Assembly (NCBI RefSeq): GCF_947623445.1
Contig: NC_135248.1
Location: forward strand, 4,960,977 to 5,024,976
Direction: 5' to 3'
From: Clavelina lepadiformis
Lineage: Eukaryota; Chordata; Ascidiacea; Aplousobranchia; Clavelinidae
DNA length: 64,000 bases
Under the pieces are notes generated by a model. That model did no database searches. It saw only the letters and a list, made by a program, of their open reading frames with translations, and was not told where the DNA came from. The position numbers were made by a program, and so were the translations under genes. Numbering within the stretch: the first letter of the stretch is position 1; every line of letters begins with the position of its first letter. Below, one piece after another: positions 13,080-25,412 of this stretch.

Positions 13080-13550
13080 CAGTAGTAATATTAGTAGTAG
13101 TAGTAGTAGTAGTATAACCTTTATACTTCAAAGTACAAACGATGCGTAAGACCACGGCGCTTATAGGTCTACAGATTTTAAAGCAGTTTGAAATCACTTA
13201 CAGATAAAAAAAAAGTGATAAAAATATAATTGTGTGTTAAATTTTGGCGGGAATTTTATCTTGGCCCAATATTGGATTGGTTGGGCGGGTCTTGAAATAC
13301 GTTCGAGATTTATCGCAGAATAAACACCAGCCCTAGAGAAAGTTTGGAAAGATCAGCAAGATATAAGAGGCAGAATTTTCATTCGAAGTTTATTTTTTCT
13401 TAAATACTTATGGTCATAAGTATTCAGCTTTGGAATGCGTGGGAAAGTTTTCTGAAGCCTTCGTTTGTATGCACAACGCAGTAAACCTATATTCATGTTG
13501 ACATTAACGTTTAAAATTAATGTTGACATTAAAGACATTGACATTTACGT
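13080..13550 (-). repeat. Dispersed repeat R1, inverted truncated copy with GTA microsatellite
   Basis: This is the reverse complement of the middle of R1, starting in a GTA/TAC microsatellite (13092-13113) and running to the tactgcg landmark and beyond. It directly abuts an inverted MCO gene fragment at 13553. The same arrangement recurs at 54715-55230, so the rearrangement preceded the segmental duplication of the C and D units. Confidence 0.7.
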
Positions 13551-13552
13551 GA

Positions 13553-14540
13553 TATTCACGTCAATCATTTCCAGGTAATTTTGTAACAGATTGTTTTAAC
13601 CGATCAGAAAACGGCTTGGGTTATGCAGTTTTAACAAAACTAGTAAAACAATGAACGTCTATACGGCAATACACAGTGAAGGTAACTAGCTTTATTTTCA
13701 TCTACGATAGGTGATAAGCTACAATCCTTATACGGGTCCATATACACAAACATCAGCTAGCAGCCCGAATCCAATGGCGCTTTACGCCCAAGATGGTTCA
13801 GTGTGCTTCCATCAACACGAATTGTATACAGGTAATTTAATGCTAAATGGCGTAGCTTTGGAACTGAGACGCAGACAGTATCAATGAGATCAGATTCGAA
13901 CTTTTACAAATAAACTTTTTTATTAATCTTTATGTTTAACAGGACCAAAATGTTTAAAGCCTTTCTCATTACTGTCGATTTGAAGCCTTAATAAAGCTTT
14001 CTGTATAGTTTATGAGCATATTTAAAGATTTTACATGTTTTGTAATGCATTTTGTATACCATAGGCACTGACGGAATTAAGAGATCAGATGACCCCTTGA
14101 AATACCTCGGGCATGATCAACGCTGGAAAGCTGGAGGAAAAGGTACATTAGGTTACAGCGACGCGGGCACTTTTCATGATGTTTGAACCATGGTCGACTT
14201 AAAAGTTATAATTTTAGATGAAGATACCGAAGCCGAGACCGCATCTGGAACTGCATATCCCGGCCAATGTAAAAAGAACGATCCTTATCGTTTTAATAAG
14301 GTAAACCATTACAAGATACTTACATACCAATAACAAAGTATTTAAAGTGTTATAATTTGCATGGCTTTCATGTTAAAGGTTAAATGCGTTCCCTTATTAA
14401 AGTAAATACAACTACACAAAAGCATGTTTTTCAGGTGACTAGTGGCGATGAAGATTTTGGTTACCTTATCCAAAAAACTGAAGACGGGAGAAAGTCCGGA
14501 TGAAACTTGGCAAGGTCAAAGGCAACGCTGGATGACGTAA
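13553..14540 (+). pseudogene. Inverted 3' fragment of a multicopper oxidase gene (exons 11-16 remnants)
   Basis: On the plus strand, opposite to gene C. It has the tail of exon 11 (to 13574), a full-length exon 12 (13711-13831, VISYNPYTGPYTQ), most of exon 13 (from 14065, ending abruptly at FHDV near 14183), exon 15 (14218-14300) and exon 16 (14435-14540, one base longer than in gene C). The end of exon 13, all of exon 14 with the HCH copper motif, and most of intron 14 are missing in a single deletion near 14184. There is no 5' part, so it cannot make an oxidase. The 3' flank of the gene follows, inverted, to about 14900. Confidence 0.85.
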
Positions 14541-15711
14541 AGTGCAAAACCCGAAGAAAAAGCCTAAAAATAACTTTGAAATGCTTAACTATAGAAAAAG
14601 TTTATACCGATAGCTAATCTGTTAATTTTGTTTTGACCGCTTATTTGCAATTTCCAATGTTTTAATTCCGATTTAAAATTCGAGGCTTATTTTGATTTTG
14701 CCAAACTGTTCACTTATTACAAAGTAAAATACCTTTGATCAACCAATTAATAAGTAAGGTGGTGTTGTCAGAAGAATTGTCAACGACATGAAATGAAGAA
14801 GCAGAGCAACAAAAAAGATAGATATTTTGCAAAGTTTCTTTCTGAAAGACTTGTGTAAGTAAAAGAAAAGAAGAAAACAAGTAGAAACAAAGCTAATCAT
14901 TTCCAATCTTCTTCTAACAAAAACTTAACGCAATGGTTTTTTGATCAGTGCAGTCCATGAACGCGAATGAAGAAGAAGAAAGCCATATTCAAAATAGGCT
15001 GCACCACAGTATGCGAAAAATAAATTGCTTCGCTTCTTATCATGTGCTCATACACTTCGGCCGGGTTTTGCACTTTCTTGGTTAAATTGTGTATATGTAT
15101 TGTGTAATTGCTATAACGGTTGGGCGGTGAGGTGTGAAGCATACTTGCTTGGGCTCAGTTATAGGCCAGACATCATGTGATGTTGTCCGGAATGTTATGT
15201 GAGAGTTTCACAACCAGTTCGTCTCTTTTGTTTTATCCTTTTCGAAGCTATCCGTTTTCAATTCTTTTGAATTTTGGTCATTTATCTTAACATTCCAAAC
15301 AACATCACAACATCAGCTTCAGTTGTTGTCTATGCCCCCTTCGGCGGTTGCTTTTCGACAATCTTGATTAGCATTGTTAGTTGCGTAAACAGCTCTTTTC
15401 TTGTAAAACATTATACGGTCAGTTCTTAACACTAACAACTGCTGCATGCAGACTTTTAACAGTTAGTCTTAAGTGAAAGACAATTAGTAATTTTTAAGAA
15501 TTTTTTATTGATTTTATGCTGCCAAGCAATGTACAGTGTTTGTAGAATATAATATAAATAGACTTATTTATTAGACTTACTTATTTATACCTTTCATACA
15601 TTAATTTTGCCTTATTTTTAGTTGTACTTGTGTACATACTGCATGGGGGTCGTCAGGTCATCTTGAGTTGCTAAGAGTGACGCCGTACGAAAAAGGTTGA
15701 AAACCACGGTA
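14541..15711. other. Inverted MCO 3' flank, then unique spacer with a hAT-like end
   Basis: Up to about 14900 the DNA is the reverse complement of the gene C 3' flank (7090-7430). From there to 15640 it is unique, with no gene recognised. At 15685-15708 it reads aaaaaggttgaaaaccacgg, which resembles the 3' terminus of hAT-type MITEs; the matching 5' end was not found. The inverted repeat shared with the gene A flank starts at 15711. Confidence 0.4.
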
Positions 15712-18700
15712 TTAAAGCCACCATACCTGAAAGAATTAATTAAAATTTTTGTAAGTTACATTTGTGTATAGAATTTCATGATGTGTTTAATCCTGAGTCA
15801 ACGCCACATATAAACGATCAGATTTTGAGTTCAAATATAATATAGGACAAACTATAATAGTGCTTTAAAGGCAGCATTTGTACTTTCAATGTGGAAAAGT
15901 TTGTTGGAATTTAAACATTGAAGCTACTGCATCAATATAGGCTATCGACGTATTCACTTAACGAGGTAAAAGTATATGCACAAGTGTCGCATCTTTTTTT
16001 ATTTGTCGTCACAGTTTGTTATGTATATATAGGAAATAATTAAAATCTTTCATGCAAATAAAGAAATAAATCTGGAAGTAGAAACAACTCGTTTCGTAAA
16101 TTTGCTTATAAGACTTTGCCGGAAATCATCTTCAATCATCTTATCTCAAAGTACGCGGTGTTTCATTTCGTTATGGGATACTGTCTTATACAACTATGTA
16201 CAATATACACTCGGTCATAATTATACAACGTCGTACAGCAAGGCTATGATACTCGTTGTAAATCCAAGTATCAGTTTTTTCCGAGAGCTTGGTCAACACA
16301 AAAATTATTTGCAAGCTTAACGTTTGCAAATAATTCTAGTTTGTTCGATTGAGGTTAAATAAAAGCAAAACCTTCTTGCGAAAATGTCTGTTTGAACACA
16401 ACTATTAAGAGATCCTAAAAGTAAACACAATGTTATGTATCTTGCAACCATAAAGTGAAAAATAAAATGCAAATCAAAGTACCAAGTATAAGCAAAACAT
16501 TATCTGCACAACCATTATCAATAATGTTTATTAAATCATCTTGTTTTAAACAAACTGTACCAGATCAGACTAAGTAAGAAATCAATAAAGTTCAAGAAAA
16601 ATACACTACATGTAACTGTATATAGTATTCTCAAACCCACACAATTGCAAATAATGGCATTGGACACAATGTTTATACACACTGTCTTAATGCGACTGAC
16701 TCCAGCAGAACTCCCCAGTTGCAAATCCCACTGGTTTCCGTCATTTACTGTCATTTACTGCGATATATTTTATTGTTCATGTGTTCGTGCTCGGTTTCGG
16801 GCTCGTACAAGCTTTAAATTCGAAAGCTCGGGTTCGCACGAGCACAAGCTTTTTACCTTTTTTTACATTTTTCTACAACTCCAGTATCGGTTCATTTAAG
16901 TTATCATAAATAACAAAAGAGCGTTATTTTTCTGCATTGGCCGTTAAGATATTGTTTTAGTTTTAATAAACTTAATTTACTACAATTCGAAAACAATTCT
17001 TTCGTGTTGTTAGTTTAAACCGGTTCCTACCGCACAGCACATCATTATAGCAATTGATTGCATAGCTAGTCCACAAATAGGTAACTATTTTTAATCTTTT
17101 TGCATATTGTGAGCGTGTTTGAGGCAGCATAATAAAATAACCCTTGTAAATTGAATAATATTAAAGAAAATCTTGTAAAGAGACAAATAAGCCCGGAGAG
17201 AATTGCATTTATGCTCTTTTACAAAACGCATCGCAGCGAACGAAACGAACGTGCAGCATTTCCCGAAACATATTTTCCGAAACAAAATAGAAGCACTTTG
17301 TTCTTTACGTTCAAAATTGATGTCATTATAGTGCTTTTAATGTTATTTTTCTTACTAAAATCGCATCGTTATGACGAGTCTGTTATATTGTTATAATGTT
17401 GTATTCACAACAATACAAAGCACCTTCATGTAAGGTTCAAGTTGTATTTTACCAGTTTTGCTCCACTGGCATCGTTTGTAGATGTTTGATATAGCAGCGA
17501 CATTATCAAATTTTTGTGCACTTGTTAAGGAGGACATACCTTCATTTTCTAATTTGAACGATTATGAGGGGCGTTGTCGTCATTTTCCTACTTTCAGCAA
17601 TATGTCAGTGCAATGTTGGAGTCACATCGGAAGAGTGTTCTGAGAGCGAACCTTGCTCATTTGTGGGTAAGTATTATAAACATATAAAATAGAACATGAA
17701 TCTTCTCACAGTACAGTACACACTTGTTAAAGTATTGTTGCGTTATTTAATGCTATTTAAGTTTTGCAGACCAAATATTATCTTTTTGATATATTTTGTA
17801 ATTGAAAAATTTCTTTCATGAACCACATAGGGGAAAATTTCTTCAACTTTTCTCTTTCGGGACCAATGTCGGATCTTGTGTCGTCTGATGGGTTTTTGGA
17901 AGTGGACTTGACTGTAGCAGTAAACCCGGTAGTTGTAGAGTGGTTGACTTTATTCAGAAGAACATAAAATGGAGGTTTCCCAGGTCCAATATGGCGTTTT
18001 AAACCTGGTGACACAGTGATGGTAAATTTGGTAAGTGAGATATACGCAATCCCTATTGAGCAAAATTTTAATGCAAATATATTTTCAACTTTTGTCTTTA
18101 AAAATAAAATCCAAAAATTATCTTTTTTAAGATAAATACATTGGAATATCCTGACACCAATAACAGTTTTAATAAGCTAAGGTTGGCCAACACCACAAAC
18201 TTGCATACGCATGGACTGCATATCAGTAGCGAGGTATGTGGTTGAGAGCTCGTTTTTTTTTCTGTTACGTTATTGATATTGTTTGACTTCTTTTATATTT
18301 ACTACATGTAGCAACCTCAGGATGACGTTTTCGTCCATGTAAATCCAGGAGATGCTTTCACTTATCAATACGAAATATATTCACAACAACCAGCTGGTAC
18401 CTATTGGTACCATCCTCATGTTCACGGAAGCACCTTGTTTCACGTAAATATCCCAACAAAGCAGCAGGAAAATCAAAATATCAGATTTTAGAAATATTTT
18501 TTTTACTTGTCATGCTTACGTTGCATCGGTGTATGATAAACAGCACATGTATATAAACTGTATTAGGTACACAGCGGGATGGCGGGCATGATCATCGTGG
18601 AAGATGATCCTGATCCCTCCATAACTCCTCAGCATCTCCTGGATGTCTCGTGCCCAGACAATTGTCATCATGAAGTGAGACTCCTGTTCCAACCGACTTT

Positions 18701-18850
18701 ACTCTACGCCGATAATTACTTCCCAAGCTTTCCGTTTATCCAAGAGGATATTCACGACAACGTTTTATTTCAGTAAATTTTTAGCTTTTTAAACTTGTAT
18801 CGAATTGAACTTGATTGTATTAGTTATCAGCAACTGAAAAAAAGGATTGT
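15712..18850. repeat. Right arm of the A/B inverted duplication
   Basis: This matches, in reverse, the DNA from about 4250 down to position 1, including the promoter regions and first exons of genes A and B. The two genes are therefore transcribed away from each other, with gene C and its scraps between them. Similarity is high in exons, with several indels in the flanks. The largest difference is the block of about 1.1 kb near 2096-3200 that is present only in the left arm. Confidence 0.7.
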
Positions 18851-19338
18851 TGTAATCTTTTCGTTTTAATTATCAATAGAGTGTTCAACAAAGTTTACAC
18901 ATAGGCCTACAAGGTTTTAAGTAAAATATGATCTGTATAGGATGAGCGACACATTAAAAGACTGGCTAAAAAACAATGGGGTTGATTATTTTACCACCAA
19001 CGGACAACTTTGGCCCGAAATAACTTTTCAAGCTGGTCAAGTGAAAAGATTCAGGTAGAAAACGTATGAGTAACAGGTGTGCAGTAAATAAAATGATTAA
19101 GATTAATTAAACTAATATTAAAAAAAGATTAAACAAGAGTTGAAAATGTTAAATGTTACTTATTCTTTTCTAGTTTTCTGTATCTTTACCGAATAAAAAA
19201 TAAAAATAAATAGCTTTACCGATTAAGAAATAAAAATGAAACCGATTGTTGAAGTTCCAATATACATTAATGTGACTTATGGTCAAAAAGTCAAGTTTCT
19301 TTTTGTATAGGATGGTTAACGCCGGTGGCAATGCTGTG
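17564..19338 (+). pseudogene. Multicopper oxidase gene B, 5' part (exons 1 to first part of 7)
   Basis: Relative of gene A in inverted orientation. Exons: 17564-17666, 17831-18030, 18132-18233, 18312-18443, 18567-18772, 18941-19054 and the start of exon 7 from 19311. Signal peptide MRGVVVIFLLSAICQC. L1 HTHGLH is in exon 3 and L2 WYHPHVHG in exon 4. Exon 2 has an in-frame TAA at 17965-17967 where gene A has TAC (tyrosine). Exon 7 is cut after MVNAGGNAV by the Polinton-like element and resumes at 36449. The premature stop and the 17-kb insertion make this a pseudogene unless alleles without them exist. All splice sites up to exon 7 are canonical and exon lengths equal those of A, so decay is recent. 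Confidence 0.85.
19333..19338. repeat. 6-bp target-site duplication GCTGTG, left copy
   Basis: GCTGTG at 19333-19338 is repeated exactly at 36443-36448. Removing the element and one copy restores an open exon 7 reading from NAGGNAV into LILQITDTNG, so the exact insertion point is known. Confidence 0.9.
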
Positions 19339-19370
19339 AGTAGTATAGTGGTGCCACCTCAGGAGTCTTA

Positions 19371-19443
19371 CCGCCACCGCCACCGCCAATCCGTCAACCG
19401 CCAATCCGCCAATCCGTCAACCGCCAATCCGTCAACCGCCATG
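19371..19443. repeat. Subterminal 15-bp minisatellite, left end
   Basis: Tandem copies of CCGCCAATCCGTCAA (15 bp) with shorter CCGCCA units at the outer side, 30 bases inside the element tip. The right-hand array has one unit more. Its chance open frame (SVNRQSANPS) is not a gene. Confidence 0.85.
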
Positions 19444-19517
19444 CCAGCAACTGTGAAGTAGGTCACTCCAAGATTAAGTCATTCAAGTAATTAGGTCATA
19501 TGTAAAAAAGAGAAAAG

Positions 19518-19597
19518 TGACGTCATAGTTTTCGTTAGCGCCACCACACGTAAAGAAAAAAGATGTTAGAAAAAGTACAAGTGTAAAAGTGACGTCA
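19518..19597. promoter_or_regulatory. Two TGACGTCA (CRE-like) palindromes in a duplicated block, left arm
   Basis: TGACGTCA occurs at 19518-19525 and 19590-19597. Each lies in a repeated phrase reading gtgacgtcatagttttcg. The sequence is the full consensus for CREB/ATF factors. The mirror sites are at 36241-36248 and 36169-36176. It could act in an element promoter; this is inference from the motif alone. Confidence 0.4.
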
Positions 19598-19904
19598 TAG
19601 TTTTCGTTAGCGCCAACGTGCGGTGTTCTAGATTTCTAGAGGAAAAAACATCTTGGGTTTGTGGATATTCGATATCAGTTACATCATAGTTTCAGTGTAA
19701 AGTATACAGAACGATGAACCGTATGCATTGCCACCTGGAATCATATGGAGAAAAGCCTAGAGTAAGAATGCGTTAATTGACACACTAACATGACCTGGTT
19801 ATGAAATCCAGCTTGGGTTGAAATAAGCCAGACTTTAGAAACAAAGCATTGGAAGGTATTACAACCAATCCATTCGATTCCAGGTGTAAGAGAAGAATAA
19901 ATAA

Positions 19905-20140
19905 TAGCTGGCATCCAGATGTGATTTGTCTTGACCCGATTATAAAGGCAAGTCCAAACCTGTCTGATTGAAACAAGTGTGTTGGACAGGTCGAAAGGGT
20001 GGTATATTGCGCAATCCAACCAATCCACTCACAGCCAGTTGTGGGAAAGAATAACGGAAAGCTGGCATCCAGATGTGATTTGTCTTGACCCGATTATAAA
20101 GGTAAGTCCAAACCTATCTGGTTGAAACAAGTGTGTTGGA
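19905..20140. repeat. Tandem duplication of about 85 bp in the left arm (two copies)
   Basis: The block starting gcatccagatgtgatttgtc is present at about 19910-19990 and again at 20063-20143, with a few substitutions. The mirror pair lies at about 35623-35856 in the right arm. No function is seen. Confidence 0.7.
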
Positions 20141-20475
20141 CATTACTATTCAGCTAGAGCAGTCATCTTTGTTAAAAAACTGTACTTGCTAGCATTAGAT
20201 ATAATCGTTTAGAGGAGGTAAACTTGTTTCGCATTGATAATTAATGAATAATATTGGATATTACTATTCAACAAAGCTTACGGTTTTAGTAATAAATTAG
20301 TATTTTTACAGTACCAAGAAGATTAAACTTCAACAAAAAACACATCAGAAGGAATAGGAAACGCTGTAAATTTTGTGTGCGGACATTTACAAAGTGAGTA
20401 CACAATAAACTTTATGGATGAAATATCATTTTCAATCTATACTGTATATTAGTTTAAGAGATTTGAAAAAACATA

Positions 20476-21169
20476 TGAGACGCTCACACCAACCGCGTGT
20501 AGTACCAAGACCCCAGATTCCTCGCCCTAGAACGATTGTGGTGGATGGCGATACAATCCCAGAAGATATTCCTGAAGATTACAGGTAAAAATAAAACATG
20601 ATTGATATCAAATAACAATTCATGAAAGGAGTTTATTTTATTTTTGAAGGGGTATCTATCAAAGCAATTGGTGAGCAATACGAACTCATTTTCATATCGG
20701 TAATACGGTTCAAGAGCGTTACACGTTTCGTATCCCTGACCAAAGCATGATCGATCAAGGTCTCGAATCATTATGGCCATACTTTCGTGAAAATATTTTC
20801 CAGAGACAACGACAACCGTTCAAAATCCGTGTCGCATTTGGATTTATTTTACGACATGAAGGAAATGAAGAAGACTTACCAGTAGTATATCGTTACTTTC
20901 ATCCGGACAACCACTCCGATTATTTGTATTTAGGCCCTGAAACCATCCGCGATCGAACCGAATTCGATCAATTCCTTATCGATATTCAACGGAAGAATAT
21001 CAGACAATGGTCGGATAGATTAAAATCCGAAAGCGCTTGGGTCGTGGAATCTATCTGTAATGTTGAATTTTACATCAATCCACTTCGGTATATACCGATT
21101 GGTATACCAGAAGCATTACCTGAATTTATTATTTCAAATAAAAGATCGATTTGTATGAGGCGACAATGA
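20476..21169 (+). pseudogene. Polinton-type DNA polymerase N-terminal region fragment, left arm
   Basis: Part of the Polinton-like element. The main open piece (20747-21169) has the pattern FKIRVAFGFILRH, YRYFHPDNHS, a short helical stretch, AWVVESICNVEFYI and a tail NKRSI. That order matches my memory of the region upstream of the catalytic part in Polinton/Maverick family B polymerase proteins. A short upstream basic, proline-rich piece lies at 20476-20584. The catalytic polymerase motifs are absent from the window, so only a fragment survives. Assignment is by pattern memory and needs a profile search. Confidence 0.5.
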
Positions 21170-22229
21170 ATAAAATACGTGTGATTTCGAATCTCCCCAT
21201 CCAGATACATATGATGAAATATAGCCTACAGTAACGCCTACACAAAACAATTTATAGTGATCAACCACTTCATACAGGAAAAAAAAAATTTTAAAACAAC
21301 TTTAAGTTGTCAACGTTTTATTCCATTATCCAACTTTTAACCTAAGAATAGAGTTTGAGATATAAATTTATACTGAACTATAGCTCGTGTAATTGGGTAA
21401 TGTGAAGAAGTCTTAAGTACATAACCCCGAAAAACATAGCTTTAGGCTATTCGCTTTTCAAAGGAATACGATCATCACTAAAAATGCATCGATCGACGGG
21501 TGAAATAAAACTAAGACCGCGTTTCGTTAGGTATAGAAAAACTATAAAATTTTCTTGCTTTGGTTGAATTATTCAAACCATTTAAACTTATTCCGCTGAT
21601 CATATTAATACATACTCAACTTTCTTTAGAAAAGAACGCGTTCAAACCGAAAGAAATGATTCCAACACCACAAAATTGGAAAATAAATATGCGGTTAAAA
21701 GCAAGTGTAAACTGTTTTTGATTGATTCTTCCTAAGCCAACTTAACTTATAAGTTATGATTTAACAAAATGCATTAAAATAAGCATATTTTTTCCTAAAC
21801 ACTGTTTGGTTTGATACACTTTAGTTTGGTAAAAGCATGACGAAACAGTATGTAAACAATGTATGGTTTAATTAACCTGGTTATTTATTTTTTTTTTTTT
21901 TATTTTATTTTTTATTTTTTTCATATGCAAGTACTTTTTGCACGTAAAACAGAAGTTCTTAAACTTTTTCATCTTACTTATTCCCACAAAATAAATGTAA
22001 ATGTGAGAAGAATCAAGGAGCAACGAACTGCTTGTATACCATTGCGATTAAGTTTCATTGTTTATCGAGGTAGTAGTGATTTAAGTTATCTCTTTACAGA
22101 ATGAAATGCAAACGGATCACCTTACCGCGGATTTCCCGGATCTAGAAAGTGACGGGAGGTTGTTGAGACAAGTTACAGATCCACCAGGACAACAAAGTCG
22201 TTACATTCCACCCGGTAGGTTGGAAAATC

Positions 22230-24486
22230 ATGTTTGAGAATCACGTTCCAGAGAAACGTAGGTTTTTACGTCACGATCCTATTTCTGTTAGTACAGGTGA
22301 TCCAGCGCGCGAGACCTATCGTCTTTCAACTTTCAAACTATTTCCCAGAGAAGTACAGGTCGATGTTCGTAAGTTGGTTTCTGCTGGTTTTTATTTCACT
22401 GGTTTTAAAGACAGGACCAAGTGCTTCAGGTAACGTCTTGTTCATTAAAATAGAGACTTGGATACATAAAATACGGGACTTAATTTCTAATCAAACAAAT
22501 ACGTTTAAACAAGTTGTGCGAATAGTTTTACGTTCAAAAACACTATCATAAAACAAATCTCAACTTCATTCCAGTTGTGGTCAATCTGTCCAAGAATGGG
22601 AAGTCGAAGATGACCCGAAGCTACTCCGATGGCATAGATCCAATTGTGATATCATTAACGGAAAGGATACAAGAAACATACCAATCGGTTAGTTAAGACA
22701 AAGATTTCAATTAATTTGTAAGAAAAAAAGAGAAGCATCGAATCAATCTGATCTGTAATACCAACAAAGTGTAAAGATGGATCGATGTTTAAAACGTCTC
22801 AAAAGCGTAAATGAACCGAACCAAATCTTGATTCTTTTTTGTAGTTTCATGAAACTACACCTGAAATTGCCTTATTATACTACCGTTTACGCTGTCATAA
22901 TAGAACGAGTTACGTGAGTGAGTAGTGAATTCTCCGTTCATATGACGTTACTTCCACTACCTTGTAAATATTGATTAAATCTAGATTCCATTCTTCGTCA
23001 ATTCGAACTTATTCCACCCCATGGCCATGGAAACGCTACAAGTTCAGCCACACGACCACCAACATCTGGGAATCCGCAGGCTTCAGCAGATCAAAGAAAA
23101 GTCATTACAAATGGCATTGGTATCACATCAAATTCACCAATGTTTCAAACAGCTACATTTAGAAATTCTTCGTGCTCCACCCCTCCACCTAGTGTGGTTG
23201 CGTCCACCATCGCGAATTCACATAGAAATCTTGCAATTAATTTGGAGAACATGAACTTGTTTCCATGTTTGAATCCGGTAAATCCTCACATGAAGAGCGA
23301 GAAATCTTGTCTCCAAACTTTCCTTGATCACTCGTCATCGTGGCCTACTCATAGGATTCGCACAACTCCCAGACAAATTGCAAACGCAGGAATGTATTAC
23401 TTGGGTGAGGCTCATACTTTCAAGCTTAGGTCTCATACCATAAAAAAATTAAAAAAAAAATAAAAATAAAATTTGGTAAGTTGTACAATTACAAAGTGAA
23501 ATATTCTCCAGGTGTAAGAGATCGTGTAAAATGTTGGTATTGCAATGGAGGATTACAAAATTGGGAGAGAGATGACGATCCATGGCAAGAGCACGCCAAG
23601 TGGTTTCCATTGTAAGTTGAATTTTCTGTCTCCATGAAAGAATTTACCAGATTTGGCTTTTTTATGATTTCTATGTTTAACAAACTTGGATCTCCTGCCC
23701 AGGTGCGAGTTTGTTCTTCAACAAAAAGGTCCAGATTATGTTCATGGGATCGCCTTTCGATTCCCCAATCTAAGAAGACCGACAATTCGGAATCCAGCAA
23801 ATCCAAATCAACTCAGGAATATTCAATCAGGACAAATGTAAACCTCCTAAAGTCATGTTCTTGATCATCATCTTGGTTTTGTTCTTTGTAGTTATCTATT
23901 TCTTTGTTTAGTTTACGAAACGAACATCGAAATGGTGGCCCTGAAATCATCGATCCCAGGGAAGAGATAAGATCTCTAGAGAGGAAAGTTGACGGAGAGA
24001 TGTCTTCGTCTGAACTGGTGGAGCAAGCAAAACTAATGGGATTCGACGAAAGAACGATAAAAACTGCTTTGAAAAGGTGAAATTTTGTCAAGAAAGCTAT
24101 TTTTTAATTTTTATTGCATTACAATTATGAATAGCATTGAAAACCGATCTTTCTACAGGAAATATGAAACCACTGGTTATGGATTTTCTAGGCTTGAAAA
24201 TCTCGTTGAGTCTATTCTTGCGATGGAGGAAGAATCTGCTTCCAATAGATCTGAAGAAGAAGGATTGGCAACAAAGAAAGCAACTCCTTCAATAGCATCT
24301 GGACTTCAAGAGATTCGTCGTTTACAGGAGGAAAGAACGTGTAAAGTTTGTGGCAACGAACAAGCGAGTGCTGTTCTTATTCCATGCGGACATATTGCTT
24401 GTTGTATTGGTTGCGCTGAAAACGCATCGACTTGTCCCATTTGTCGTTTGCGAGTTCGAGAAAAAGTCCGATCTTTTATTGTTTAA
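22230..24486 (+). CDS. Inhibitor-of-apoptosis protein (BIR-BIR-UBA-RING), left arm copy
   Basis: IAP family protein of about 486 residues: binds and blocks caspases or IAP antagonists through BIR domains and ubiquitinates through the RING. Exons 22230-22429, 22575-22687, 22985-23404, 23512-23611, 23703-23837, 23912-24076 and 24159-24486, all AG/GT and phase-consistent. BIR1 (about residues 28-100) has AGFYFTG, CFSCG, then DDP and WHRSNC. A Ser/Pro-rich linker follows. BIR2 (about 210-280) has [19 protein letters not shown] and FPLCEF. A UBA-like helix set ([19 protein letters not shown]) comes next. The C-terminal RING has [16 protein letters not shown] and CPIC. An exon at 22106-22215 may supply an earlier start. 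Layout resembles BIRC2/3-type IAPs without a CARD. It lies inside the inverted repeat of the Polinton-like element, likely a captured host gene. No break was seen. Confidence 0.88.
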
Positions 24487-25412
24487 AGCAAAAGTTTGGA
24501 TTCTTTTGAAATGTAAGTCAACGCCGCGCTATGGTGATTTGATATGAAGTGTGAACCGTATTTAGAGCGCTACCTTGCGTTATCCTCACAATCGATTCAG
24601 TTACAAACATCATCGCTGGCTGGCAGTACGATAACATCCAAAACTTTTCAATTTAAATTGTTATTCAAAAAACTTGCCTTGTATAGTATTTTCTGGAATT
24701 TCCCAAAGGTTCTTTTCAAGTTTTGAACATGTATTCACGTTGCTATCATATTATAATTCGTTACATAGCCATTTATTTCATCACCGTTGCGCAATATGCG
24801 TTTCGCGATCGTCATACCTTGAAATCATTTGCCTCTGGCTACTCTCCAAGCTTTCAAGGAAAAGTATGAAAAAGCAAACTTATATTCACGATCGATCAGC
24901 ATGATGATAGTCTTAAAATAGATATTCGTTTTTATTGGAATCATACTCACAAATATATCAAATTGAAACGTTTAAGAGGTCTGTAAACGCACACATCCAG
25001 TATGCTTGTGCTTTTTTAATAGGTTCAGTGATAATTAATACAACACACTCAAGGATTAAAATAACGCAGTAATTCATGAAAGCGGGTTACAAGATTCTTC
25101 GATCAGCAAAACAAAAATTCCAACGCTTAAACGACATGCTTTAAAATACAGCTTCTTGAAGGAATTTCGTAAAATCACGCTGTAACAGTGTGCAGAAGTT
25201 TCGCAAGACAACGACTTAGTTTTCGGCTCACTTGACTGATCATTGTCTGTCACAGGATCACTTTCCTGGTTTCGGCGCAAGAAACATTGTTAAAAATCAA
25301 CACACGATTGGAGGAATCGAATCGCTGAAATGTTACAAAAGGTATTTTTCATCAGGGCAATCGTGAAACGTCCGGCGCCAAACATTCTATTTGGAGTTTC
25401 AAACTAATAAAT
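24487..25412 (+). other. Arm sequence downstream of the left IAP
   Basis: No further gene is recognised between the IAP stop and the inner edge of the arm. Short open frames here (24544-24726, 24674-24904, 25074-25280 minus) lack domains. The mirror is 30354-31279. Confidence 0.5.

Larger units (their letters stand above)
19339..25412 (+). repeat. Left terminal inverted repeat arm (6074 bp)
   Basis: Pairs with 30354-36442 in reverse. From 19500 to 25412 paired coordinates add to 55766 at every landmark checked, so no net insertion or deletion separates the arms. The only length change seen is one extra 15-bp minisatellite unit in the right arm. Very few substitutions show in the translated pieces, for example one Arg/His change in the IAP linker. 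Confidence 0.9.

Noticed and set aside
13085-13113. GTA/TAC repeats considered as a CRISPR-like or structured array
   Set aside because: Simple microsatellite inside R1 with no spacers; the same tract occurs in most R1 copies at different lengths.
15640-15708. Complete hAT MITE at this site
   Set aside because: Only one terminus resembles a hAT end; no opposite end or 8-bp duplication was found, so it is mentioned only as a fragment.
19279-19461. Open frame with SVNRQSANPS repeats
   Set aside because: It reads across the gene B exon 7 / element junction into the minisatellite; a product of the insertion, not a gene.
23021-23463. Several overlapping frames in the middle of the IAP gene
   Set aside because: Alternative frames of IAP exon 3; only the frame joining BIR1 to BIR2 has domain content.
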